This document shows, one piece after another, positions 1 through 6,284 of a DNA stretch of 10,806 nucleotides. The notes beneath the pieces are model-generated. The model did no database searches, was not told the origin of the DNA, and was given only the letters and a program-made list of their open reading frames with translations. The DNA comes from Bdellovibrio sp. Its GTDB lineage: Bacteria > Bdellovibrionota > Bdellovibrionia > Bdellovibrionales > Bdellovibrionaceae. Positions within the stretch are counted from its first letter, which is position 1. Each line of letters starts with the position of its first letter. The DNA is taken from assembly GCA_003176075.1 (NCBI GenBank), contig PSRN01000052.1, positions 1 through 10,806 on the forward strand, read 5' to 3'. Made by a program: the position numbers and the translations under genes.

Positions 1-24
1 ACACGCCAACATTGAACGGCGGAA

Positions 25-270
25 TCAAACCAAAACTTCGGTACTCCACCGCCGAAGGCGGTTCAGTCCAAAACTTCCACAAGAGAGGAAGTATGCCGAG
101 AGATCGGGGCCGCTAAACGCCTGTTGAATCAACTTGAAATGCTCTTCAAGAGAGGTCGAATTCGTTTCACCTGGGAACCGGCATTCGCTGACTGCCGACA
201 CCGAAAAAGATGTGACACAAATTGCAGCTACTAACGCCAAAGCTGCCCCGTGAAAACTCGTATAATGCAT
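25..270 (-). CDS. Possible small secreted protein, unrecognised
   Basis: An 81-residue reading frame that I do not recognise. I chose the ATG at 270 because a GGAG lies six bases upstream; an in-frame ATG at 282 would add four residues and has no comparable ribosome site. The N-terminus looks like a signal peptide: a hydrophobic stretch at about residues 8-27 ends in Ser-Val-Ser-Ala, a plausible signal peptidase I site near residues 26-27. The remaining 50 or so residues contain two cysteines and a basic C-terminus. It lies 65 bases downstream of the dipeptidase on the same strand and could be the last gene of the operon. The short length and lack of a recognisable family mean it could be a chance frame. 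A GC-rich palindrome at 48-62 falls inside its last codons. Confidence 0.4.
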   Translation of the reverse strand: MHYTSFHGAALALVAAICVTSFSVSAVSECRFPGETNSTSLEEHFKLIQQAFSGPDLSAYFLSCGSFGLNRLRRWSTEVLV

Positions 271-335
271 ATCGCACTCCAATGTTCAAATCCTCAACCG
301 CTTGGATGGGTACTTGCAAAACGTGCCAAAAAGGA

Positions 336-1238
336 TCACCGCACCTCGAATGAGAAATAAGTCCGGGGGTAGGGCTCATCCACCAAAGTGAAATGCCACC
401 ATTCTTGCGGCAGGTTACGAAAACCATGTCTTTCCATCACCCGCTTAAGAAAATGCCGGTTCTTTCTTTGCTCAATTCCAATTTCTTGATTTTCGGTATG
501 AGCCAGCGGATCGAAGCAGTCAAAACCTGTCCCCATATCCACGCTGTTATCGTTGTAACGCTGGTCTTTCGCTTTGAAACACTCCACGAGTTCGTCGCCA
601 TCCCGGTAAATGGGTTGAGCCGCCGCCGGGAGGGGAACGAGAGTCAGGTCAACCGTGCTGCCGCGGCTGTGACCCGACTTTTCCGCAATATACCCATCAC
701 GAAAAAGATTGGCTTTCTCCACGCGGGGATAAAATTCCTTCCGCATTTTCGTGTTTGAAAGATCCTTCGCCCAAGCGACAAAATCATCGACCGCCGGTTG
801 CGGTCGATAACAGTCGTACACTTTCAGGGACAGGGATTGCGGCAGAAGTTCGGCTTGAACTTTGCGAAGCGCCTTGGCCGCCTGACGTGTCAGAATGCAC
901 TTTGCGGCGACATACCCGCGCACTCGACGGCCAAGAAAGTTGTGGGATTGACGATAGCGCATTTCTTGCGTGATCGAAGGGTCGATCTCTTTGAGATCAA
1001 CAAAACCGGCTGGCCGCTGGTCAATTGCAAACTTTTCGAATTCAAACTTTTCGAGTTCAGGCTTTTCGAGTTCAACCTTTTCGAATTCAGGCTTTTCGAC
1101 CTCCGCTTGCGCAACGCCCTTCTCCAGCGCAACGCCCTTCCCTAGCGCAGCGCCATTCCCCAGCGCAGTGTCCTTCCCGGGCACAACGCCCATCAACGGG
1201 AGCAAAAAGCACCAGGTGAAAAGACGGGAACACCTCAC
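336..1238 (-). CDS. D-alanyl-D-alanine dipeptidase (VanX/DdpX family) with repeat linker
   Basis: A zinc dipeptidase of the M15D (VanX/DdpX) family, which cleaves D-Ala-D-Ala. The visible signature is a conserved Arg at 145 in YDCYRPQ, zinc ligands His190 and Asp197 in SGHSRGSTVDL, the MGTGFDCFD segment near 235-243, and EWWH at 279-282 giving catalytic Glu279 and zinc ligand His282. The catalytic domain covers about residues 75-300. The start is GTG at 1238, overlapping the recJ stop as GTGA, which implies translational coupling. Residues 1-20 are hydrophobic and basic at the N-terminus, consistent with a signal peptide or anchor without a clear lipobox. Residues 21-44 are four six-residue repeats (GKGVAL type) and residues 46-70 are five five-residue repeats (ELEKP type), forming a charged linker not needed for catalysis. 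Export suggests peptidoglycan or D-Ala-D-Ala salvage rather than vancomycin resistance; no vanH, vanA or vanRS is nearby. Family assignment is strong, physiological role is inferred. Confidence 0.9.
   Translation of the reverse strand: MRCSRLFTWCFLLPLMGVVPGKDTALGNGAALGKGVALEKGVAQAEVEKPEFEKVELEKPELEKFEFEKFAIDQRPAGFVDLKEIDPSITQEMRYRQSHNFLGRRVRGYVAAKCILTRQAAKALRKVQAELLPQSLSLKVYDCYRPQPAVDDFVAWAKDLSNTKMRKEFYPRVEKANLFRDGYIAEKSGHSRGSTVDLTLVPLPAAAQPIYRDGDELVECFKAKDQRYNDNSVDMGTGFDCFDPLAHTENQEIGIEQRKNRHFLKRVMERHGFRNLPQEWWHFTLVDEPYPRTYFSFEVR
1029..1103 (-). repeat. 15-bp tandem repeat, five copies
   Basis: Five consecutive 15-bp units with plus-strand consensus ARRCTTTTCGARTTC, at 1029-1043, 1044-1058, 1059-1073, 1074-1088 and 1089-1103. 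They are in frame with the dipeptidase gene and encode five copies of Glu-X-Glu-Lys-X (residues 46-70). Differences are mostly at codons for the variable hydrophobic or proline positions, so the array looks expanded and then drifted. Confidence 0.95.
1110..1191 (-). repeat. 18-bp tandem repeat, four and a half copies
   Basis: Units at 1110-1127, 1128-1145, 1146-1163 and 1164-1181, plus a partial unit to 1191, with plus-strand consensus near CGCAACGCCCTTCCCCAG. They encode degenerate six-residue repeats (residues 21-44, GKGVAL type) directly before the 15-bp array. The two arrays have different unit length, base composition and peptide, so they arose separately. Copy decay increases towards the signal peptide. 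Confidence 0.9.
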
Positions 1239-2932
1239 CGCAAGTCTCTGATCAGAATCTGCGGCTCAATGACCCGGCGAAAATCATTTTTCTGCAACTC
1301 CCCCAGCACATCGATGGTCATCCCCGCGGCCAGGTTCAAGTCCGGCGGCGGAGAGAAATACAGCGCCGTTACCGTTCTCGCCAAATTTTTATGGACCACA
1401 CCGAGCTTCAAATGGTTGCCCTTTAAGATTTTCACGGACTCCACGCGCAGCTCGCGAAAACAAAAAAGCGGTAACGGAAACTGCGTGCCGTAGGGTCCCA
1501 GGCTGTTGATCCACTGAATAAGATTGGCGGTCACGAACTCCAACGAAAGATCCAAATCGTATTCGATCTCCATCTCAGACTGTTCGTCGGCGCCGGCGAA
1601 ATGCGACGCCAGGGCCAGCGCGATGGCCGAAGCGTTTTCCCGTCGAAATTCAAAACCCGCCGCCGGCCCATGGCCGCCAAAGCGGGTGAAAAAATCCGCC
1701 GCCGTTTTGAGGGCCCGCAAGACGTCGACACACTTCCCTTGCGGCGCCCGGGCACTGCCGACCACAACACCATCCGCCGACTCGGCCCCCACAAAGGCCG
1801 GCCGTCCCGTCTGATTCGCCATTTTGGTCGCGATCAGACCCACAACCCCGCGGTGAAATTCAGTGGAGGTGACAAACACGCAAGGGCAGTCCGCTTGCGT
1901 GGAAAAAATGGCCATGGCGATTTCCTCGCCCCGCGCTTGCAGCTCCACTCGTTCCGCATTTCTGTCGAGGACATCGTCAACGATGTTTTCAGCGTCCTCC
2001 ATGGTTTCCGCCATATAAAGATCCAAAGGGCGAAGGCCGCTCTCCAGTCGGCTCAGGGCATTGAGCTTGGGGGCAAAACGGAAAGCCACATCCTGACCGG
2101 TCAGGATACGCCCACTCAGTTTCAGCTTTTCCAGCAGCGCCCGCAGACCGGGCCGGGCCGTCTCACTGAGGACCTGCAAGCCGTGTTTGACCAGCAGCCG
2201 ATTGTCCTCAATAAGAGGCACCATATCGGTCAATGTGGCCACGGTGAGAAGATCGAGAAGCGACCGCAAATTCAGTGAATTTTCCGCCACCAGTGCCTTT
2301 TCAACCAAGCGCCGTTTCAGAGCACGAAGCAAATAAAACATCACGCCAGCGCCACACAAATACCCCAAACCCGAATTACAATCGCGTCGATTCGGATTCA
2401 CCACCGCCAGCGCTTCAGGCAGCACATTCTCGGGCTGATGGTGATCGGTGATAATGACATCGACCGCAAGCTCGCGCGCCTTTTGTGCCGCCTCATGGGA
2501 GGTGATCCCCACGTCCATGGTCACGATCAGCCGAGCCCCCTTGGCCGCCACGTCCTCCACCAGATGGGGATGGAACCCGTAGCCATCGGTGAGGCGTTGC
2601 GGTTGCAGTGAAAGAAGCTTCTTAAAGCCCAGCTCGCGAAAAGCCTGCAGAGCCAGCGCCAAAGCCGATGTGCCGTCCAAATCAAAATCGGCGTAGAGAC
2701 AAATCGGTTCCTGCCGCCGAAAAGCCACTTCCAACCGATCCACCGAAAGACTCATATCGGCCAGCAGCCAGGGCGACTTCAATTGTGAAAGCTTGGGCGC
2801 GAAGAAGACTTCCCACTCCTGCGCGTCGGCGTAACCGCGCAGGGCCAGCAAGTCTTGAATGATCCATGGAACTGACGAATCAGGATTAAACGGAGGGATT
2901 TCGGCCCGTCTTTTCTTCCAGTTGTTCATCAC
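1235..2932 (-). CDS. recJ: Single-stranded-DNA-specific exonuclease RecJ
   Basis: RecJ degrades single-stranded DNA 5'-3' in the cytoplasm during RecF-pathway recombination, mismatch repair and fork processing. At 565 residues it matches the usual length (about 570). The DHH phosphoesterase motifs are present in order: YADFDLDGTSA at 80-90, MDVG at 139-142 (metal Asp140), TDHH at 162-165 and CGAGV at 193-197. A LNALSRLE segment near 290-297, RGVVGLIATKM at 361-371 and the DHHA1 motif GGHGPAAGFEF at 419-429 follow, then a C-terminal OB-like region. All metal-binding residues I can check are intact. A strong AAGGAGG lies upstream; both GTG at 2932 and ATG at 2929 fit it (7 and 10 bases), so the start is uncertain by one codon. 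The stop overlaps the dipeptidase start by four bases. Confidence 0.97.
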   Translation of the reverse strand: MMNNWKKRRAEIPPFNPDSSVPWIIQDLLALRGYADAQEWEVFFAPKLSQLKSPWLLADMSLSVDRLEVAFRRQEPICLYADFDLDGTSALALALQAFRELGFKKLLSLQPQRLTDGYGFHPHLVEDVAAKGARLIVTMDVGITSHEAAQKARELAVDVIITDHHQPENVLPEALAVVNPNRRDCNSGLGYLCGAGVMFYLLRALKRRLVEKALVAENSLNLRSLLDLLTVATLTDMVPLIEDNRLLVKHGLQVLSETARPGLRALLEKLKLSGRILTGQDVAFRFAPKLNALSRLESGLRPLDLYMAETMEDAENIVDDVLDRNAERVELQARGEEIAMAIFSTQADCPCVFVTSTEFHRGVVGLIATKMANQTGRPAFVGAESADGVVVGSARAPQGKCVDVLRALKTAADFFTRFGGHGPAAGFEFRRENASAIALALASHFAGADEQSEMEIEYDLDLSLEFVTANLIQWINSLGPYGTQFPLPLFCFRELRVESVKILKGNHLKLGVVHKNLARTVTALYFSPPPDLNLAAGMTIDVLGELQKNDFRRVIEPQILIRDLR

Positions 2933-2964
2933 GCCGCTCCCTCCTTAGACGCGCTCTTAAAACG

Positions 2965-3004
2965 GTTCAAAAGAACTCTCAACAGTTCAAAAGAACACTC
3001 AAAA
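2965..3004. repeat. 20-bp tandem repeat with small palindromes in secF-recJ spacer
   Basis: Two adjacent 20-bp units (2965-2984 and 2985-3004) differ at only a few positions. Each contains GTTCAAAAGAAC, a GTTC/GAAC inverted repeat with an AAAA loop. They fill most of the 75-bp gap between the secF stop and recJ start. The hairpins are short and lack a following T run, so I do not call a terminator. Confidence 0.85.
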
Positions 3005-3007
3005 AAC

Positions 3008-3985
3008 CTATGCCGGCTGTTTGACCGCCACGGTGGGCCGCACTTTGAATTTTTCCATGATCAGAATCAACGGTGCCGCGACATAGATTGACGAGTAGGT
3101 GCCGAAGATAATCCCCACGCAAATTGCAAAGGCCACGTCTGAAACCGTGCCGCCGGCAAAGAAATACAAACACAATGCCGAGGTGAACACGGTCCCCGAA
3201 GTGATCAAGGTTCGTTCGAACATGTCGTTGATGGCGCGGTTGATGATAAATTTCATGCCTTGACGTTTAAAGTGATGTTCGGTCTCTCGGATCCGGTCAA
3301 AAACCACAATAGTGTCGTTGAGAGAATAGCCAATCAAAGTCAAGATAGCCGCCATGATGGGGATATTCACCTCTTTCCCCACCAGGACAAACACCCCCAG
3401 CGTGATGATGGCATCATGAAACAGACAGACCACCGCTCCGGGGGAGTATTTGTAATCGAAACGAAGCGCCACATAGATCAAAATCACAATCAAGCAATAA
3501 AAGACGGCCAAAAATCCGTTTCGTTTCAGCTCAGCTCCCACCTGTGGACCGACCGAATCCACCCGGCGAATTTCCGGACCCGCCGCGGCCAATTCGGTAT
3601 TGATCGCTTCTTTGAGGCGCACCACCGCCGCGTTTTGGATTTCATTGGTTTCCTTGTCGTTTTTCCCGTGCGCCGTTTGAAACCGGATCACGTATTCCGA
3701 TCCTTCGCCAAAGGCTTGCAAGGCCACATTGAGGAGATTCTGTTTCTCCGCCAGGGCGCGCACCTGATCGATGGTCACCGGTTCTTTAAAGCGGACTTGC
3801 AGCTCGGTTCCACCCGAAAAATCAATTCCATAGGTGATGCCATGGGTGACCAAATAAATCAGCGAAAGCAAGACAAGCAGCGCTGAGATCCCGCCAAAGA
3901 CGCCAACCATGCTGACAAAGTCAAACCGCCCGAAGGATTCTTGTTTTTCTGTGGAGGTGCCGAAGGCACCGGTTTTCTGATTCAC
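3008..3985 (-). CDS. secF: Protein translocase subunit SecF
   Basis: SecF is an inner-membrane RND-type subunit that pairs with SecD and uses the proton gradient to help complete Sec export. The 325 residues show the family layout: TM1 at about 25-47, the signature YGIDFSGGTELQVRF at 52-66, a periplasmic P4 region to about 155 with VGPQVGAELKRNG at 145-157, then five TM segments. Conserved residues are in LRFDYKYSPGAV (174-185) and LTLIGYSLNDTIVVFDRIRE (216-234). The start is GTG at 3985; an AAGGAG eight bases upstream overlaps the secD TAA stop, so the two genes are tightly coupled (12-bp gap). The poorly conserved N-terminal tail contains, at residues 5-11, the coding copy of a palindromic element also found downstream of tgt. 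The C-terminus (KQPA) is ordinary. Confidence 0.97.
   Translation of the reverse strand: MNQKTGAFGTSTEKQESFGRFDFVSMVGVFGGISALLVLLSLIYLVTHGITYGIDFSGGTELQVRFKEPVTIDQVRALAEKQNLLNVALQAFGEGSEYVIRFQTAHGKNDKETNEIQNAAVVRLKEAINTELAAAGPEIRRVDSVGPQVGAELKRNGFLAVFYCLIVILIYVALRFDYKYSPGAVVCLFHDAIITLGVFVLVGKEVNIPIMAAILTLIGYSLNDTIVVFDRIRETEHHFKRQGMKFIINRAINDMFERTLITSGTVFTSALCLYFFAGGTVSDVAFAICVGIIFGTYSSIYVAAPLILIMEKFKVRPTVAVKQPA
3948..3971. repeat. REP-like palindromic element inside the secF start region
   Basis: A 24-base stretch centred on GGTGCCGAAGGCACC (3956-3970; six-bp arms, GAA loop on the plus strand). It matches 6224-6247 at 23 of 24 positions. Here it is read in frame as part of the SecF N-terminal tail (Thr-Gly-Ala-Phe-Gly-Thr-Ser). 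Confidence 0.75.
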
Positions 3986-3997
3986 AAGCCGTGCTCC

Positions 3998-5686
3998 TTA
4001 AACTGAAATTTTCTTTACGCCAAAGCGATGAATAAGATTATCAATCATCACTTTTGAGACAAACACATTGGCAAAAAGAGTCGTTACGACACCGATCAAC
4101 ATCGTCACCGCGAAACCGCGAACCGGTCCGGTGCCAAAATACAGCAGCACCCCGGCCACCGCCGCCGTGGTCACGTTGGCGTCGAGAATCGCCGACATGG
4201 CCCGCGAGTAACCCTCCTTCACCGCCAATGTGAAACTGCTTCCTTTGCGCAGCTCCTCGCGCATGCGCTCGTTGATCAGCACATTGGCATCCACCGCGAA
4301 TCCCACGGTCAAAGCAATTCCGGCGATGCCGGGCAAAGTGAGGGTCGCACCCAAGGAGGTCAACAGCGCAAAAACCGCCAGGATATTCACCGCCAGACTG
4401 ATGTTTGAAACCACGCCCATCCCCTTGTAGCGAATGAGCATGAATATAATGATCAAGATGGCGCCGATCCAAGCCGCGCGGTGGGCCTTTTGGATCGAAT
4501 CCGCCCCCAGCGAGGGTCCCACCCGCCGCTCTTCCAACTGCTCCAAAGCCGCGGGCAGAGCCCCGGCCCGCAAGGCCGTCGCGATCATCTTGGCTTCATT
4601 GAGAGACTGGTCGTTTCTTTTGCCGTTGAGTTCAATCCGCGCCTCACCGTTGCCGATTTGGGTTTTAATCACGGGAGCTGTCTTCACCACCTTGTCGAGC
4701 ACAATCGCCATGCGCTTGCCAACGTTGGCCGCCGTCAAGTCGCGAAAGACCGCCGTCCCCATGGCGTTGAAGTGGATCCCCACCTCGGGAGCGCCGTATT
4801 GCCCAAAGGAAACAAAAGCGTCACTGAGACCCTCGCCCCCCAAATTCGTATCGGTGCGCACCAGATAGGGGATCTTACCCGCTTCCATATTGGCGGCGTT
4901 AGGCGCCTTCTCAAAAAGGATCATGGTCTTTTCCGGCAGCTTGCCCGTCAGGTCCTTGTTGAGCCGGCTGATGTATTCCGAGTACTTGAGCTTGCCGATA
5001 TTGTAGCCGCCGGCCTTTTCAGCATCCGCGATCATCGCCGCCAGGGTGTCGATTTTGGGCTCTTCTTCGACCATCATGAAATCCAATTTCGCCGCGGTGT
5101 TGATCAGTTGTTTGGCGCGCTCGGCATCCGCCATCCCCGGCAGCTGCACCAAGATCCGATCATCCCCCTGTTGCGAGATCGACGGCTCGGCGACGCCGAA
5201 TTCGTCAATGCGGTTGCGGATCGTTTCTATGGCTTGTTGAACCACCTTGGACTTGAGATCGTGCAGATAACTTTCGTAGTAACGATAGGTCACCGCTTTG
5301 TCCGTTTCGCCAATCTTTTGCAAAGCCGCCGAGTGTCTGTTGTTGATCATCTCCTCGGCCTTCGCCTTGTCCGCGGGGTTGGCCAGGATGACTTCAAAGT
5401 CGCCTTGAGCACCTTCGGTGACCTTGATGTCCTCCACGGGAATATTGTCTTTGATGAATTCAGCCTTCATGCTGCCCACCAAGCGCTGTGACCCTTCCTT
5501 GATCACTCCCGGAATATCAGCACTCATGACTAAATGAAGCCCACCCTGGATATCGAGTCCGTAGTTTAACTTCTGCTTTGAAGGCCACCAGATCTTGTCC
5601 AAATTGATGGTATTGGGCGCGACCCACATGATGGCCAGCGCCAGGCCCAGGACCGCGAAGATCGATCTCATGCGCAAGTTATCCAT
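3998..5686 (-). CDS. secD: Protein translocase subunit SecD
   Basis: SecD is the larger RND-type partner of SecF in the inner membrane; its periplasmic P1 domain binds emerging substrates. The 562-residue chain has TM1 at about 7-23, the signature NYGLDIQGGLHLVM at 41-54, IRNRIDEFGVAEPSI at 156-170 with QLPG at 181-184 in the P1 base, and RAGALPAALEQLEERRVGPS at 373-392 before the membrane domain. The C-terminal RND half includes LTLPGIAGIALTVGFAVDAN (449-468), NERMREE (472-478) with the conserved Asp467 region, and DANVTT at 502-507. The ATG at 5686 has GAGGAG about five bases upstream. It is followed by secF after 12 bp. Residues 207-290 form the substrate-facing head region, which is typically variable. 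No oddity in motifs. Confidence 0.97.
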   Translation of the reverse strand: MDNLRMRSIFAVLGLALAIMWVAPNTINLDKIWWPSKQKLNYGLDIQGGLHLVMSADIPGVIKEGSQRLVGSMKAEFIKDNIPVEDIKVTEGAQGDFEVILANPADKAKAEEMINNRHSAALQKIGETDKAVTYRYYESYLHDLKSKVVQQAIETIRNRIDEFGVAEPSISQQGDDRILVQLPGMADAERAKQLINTAAKLDFMMVEEEPKIDTLAAMIADAEKAGGYNIGKLKYSEYISRLNKDLTGKLPEKTMILFEKAPNAANMEAGKIPYLVRTDTNLGGEGLSDAFVSFGQYGAPEVGIHFNAMGTAVFRDLTAANVGKRMAIVLDKVVKTAPVIKTQIGNGEARIELNGKRNDQSLNEAKMIATALRAGALPAALEQLEERRVGPSLGADSIQKAHRAAWIGAILIIIFMLIRYKGMGVVSNISLAVNILAVFALLTSLGATLTLPGIAGIALTVGFAVDANVLINERMREELRKGSSFTLAVKEGYSRAMSAILDANVTTAAVAGVLLYFGTGPVRGFAVTMLIGVVTTLFANVFVSKVMIDNLIHRFGVKKISV

Positions 5687-5717
5687 GCATTCTCCTCACC
5701 AAGACTAATGATTATTG

Positions 5718-5765
5718 TGATAATTATTGTGACAACTATTCTGATAATTTTCCTGATGATTCATC
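5718..5765. repeat. 12-bp degenerate tandem repeat filling the yajC-secD gap
   Basis: Four AT-rich 12-bp units beginning TGA(T/C)(A/G)A at 5718, 5730, 5742 and 5754, with a partial unit at 5709-5717. The array starts directly after the yajC stop codon and fills most of the 79-bp space before secD. The period is four codons and it stays in the yajC frame, giving Ser/Leu-Ser-like repeats interrupted by stops, so it may be a decayed C-terminal extension. Confidence 0.7.
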
Positions 5766-6074
5766 TTATGATTTCTTTTCACTGCTTTTTTCAGAGGTGA
5801 TCTGGGACTGCGAACCAGCGATTTGCTTTTTTAGAAATTTCACTTTGATGCCGTTGGCGATCTCAAGCGTCACTACCGCATCCGTCATGCCATCGATGAT
5901 TCCCAAGAGGCCACTGGAGGTGATGACAGCGTCACCCCTTTTGAGTCCCTGCAAAAAGCGATCGTGATCTTTGAGTTTCCGACCCTGGGGTCGAATAATA
6001 AAGAAATAGAAAATCACCAGCATGATGCCAAACGGTAAGAAGAGCTCAAGAGTTGAAGGCTGAGCCGAATTCAC
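5766..6074 (-). CDS. yajC: Sec translocase accessory subunit YajC
   Basis: YajC is a small single-pass inner-membrane protein that associates with SecDF. The 102-residue length is typical. Residues 10-27 form the transmembrane helix, followed immediately by the diagnostic FIIRPQGRKLKDHDRF (25-40) and a small beta-rich cytoplasmic domain with GDAVITSSGLLGIIDG (47-62). The C-terminal 15 residues are a Ser/Lys/Glu-rich tail. The start is GTG at 6074 with GGAGG seven bases upstream. It leads the yajC-secD-secF cluster and lies 207 bp downstream of the tgt stop. Confidence 0.96.
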   Translation of the reverse strand: MNSAQPSTLELFLPFGIMLVIFYFFIIRPQGRKLKDHDRFLQGLKRGDAVITSSGLLGIIDGMTDAVVTLEIANGIKVKFLKKQIAGSQSQITSEKSSEKKS

Positions 6075-6096
6075 TGCGATACCTCCAGAAATAAAT

Positions 6097-6138
6097 ACGG
6101 GAATAAATACCCGTGCCGGCTATCGCCGCCCACGATAG
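6097..6138 (-). promoter_or_regulatory. Two-hairpin leader just upstream of yajC
   Basis: On the transcribed strand two inverted repeats precede the yajC ribosome site. One pairs CTATCG/CGATAG (6120-6138, seven-base loop) and one pairs ACGGG/CCCGT (6097-6114, eight-base AT loop). The second lies about ten bases from the GGAGG. A 12-bp near-repeat AATAAATACGGG/AATAAATACCCG overlaps it (6090-6113). On the plus strand the first hairpin is followed by TTTTT, but no plus-strand gene ends there. A control role is inference. Confidence 0.4.
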
Positions 6139-6220
6139 TTTTTATGTTTTTATCCTGACCATTATTACGTGTCATAATCAAGACTTGAGAGAAACTATGA
6201 AAGATTTGCTGCTAACGGTC

Positions 6221-6284
6221 GCATCTGCGGAGGTGCCGAAGGCACCGACTTGGCATCTGCGGAGGCGACGCAGGCGCCGACTTA
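6221..6284. repeat. 32-bp tandem repeat with REP-like hairpin after tgt
   Basis: Two adjacent 32-bp copies, 6221-6252 and 6253-6284, share both ends and differ in the middle. Copy one holds the perfect palindrome GGTGCCGAAGGCACC (6232-6246); copy two holds a weaker GC-rich version. The tgt stop codon lies at the edge of copy two. On the minus strand the hairpin is not followed by a T run, so it is not a standard intrinsic terminator, though it could protect the mRNA 3' end. The remaining spacer (6139-6220) shows no convincing promoter. Confidence 0.85.

Noticed and set aside
167..427. 86-residue minus-strand frame overlapping the dipeptidase 3' end
   Set aside because: Out-of-frame reading of the conserved dipeptidase C-terminus running into the next spacer.
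1029..1191. Possible CRISPR-like array
   Set aside because: The repeats are contiguous without unique spacers, in frame and translated; no cas genes.
336..1238. Vancomycin-resistance vanX
   Set aside because: No vanH, D-Ala-D-Lac ligase or VanRS nearby and the protein appears exported, so a housekeeping or salvage peptidase is more likely.
1601..2278. 225-residue plus-strand frame
   Set aside because: Antisense shadow of recJ, low-complexity and without domain signals.
3260..3886. 208-residue plus-strand frame
   Set aside because: Antisense shadow of secF.
4481..5491. 336-residue plus-strand frame
   Set aside because: Antisense shadow of secD, which carries complete conserved motifs on the other strand.
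6120..6143. Plus-strand intrinsic terminator (hairpin plus TTTTT)
   Set aside because: No plus-strand gene precedes it; better read as part of the yajC leader.
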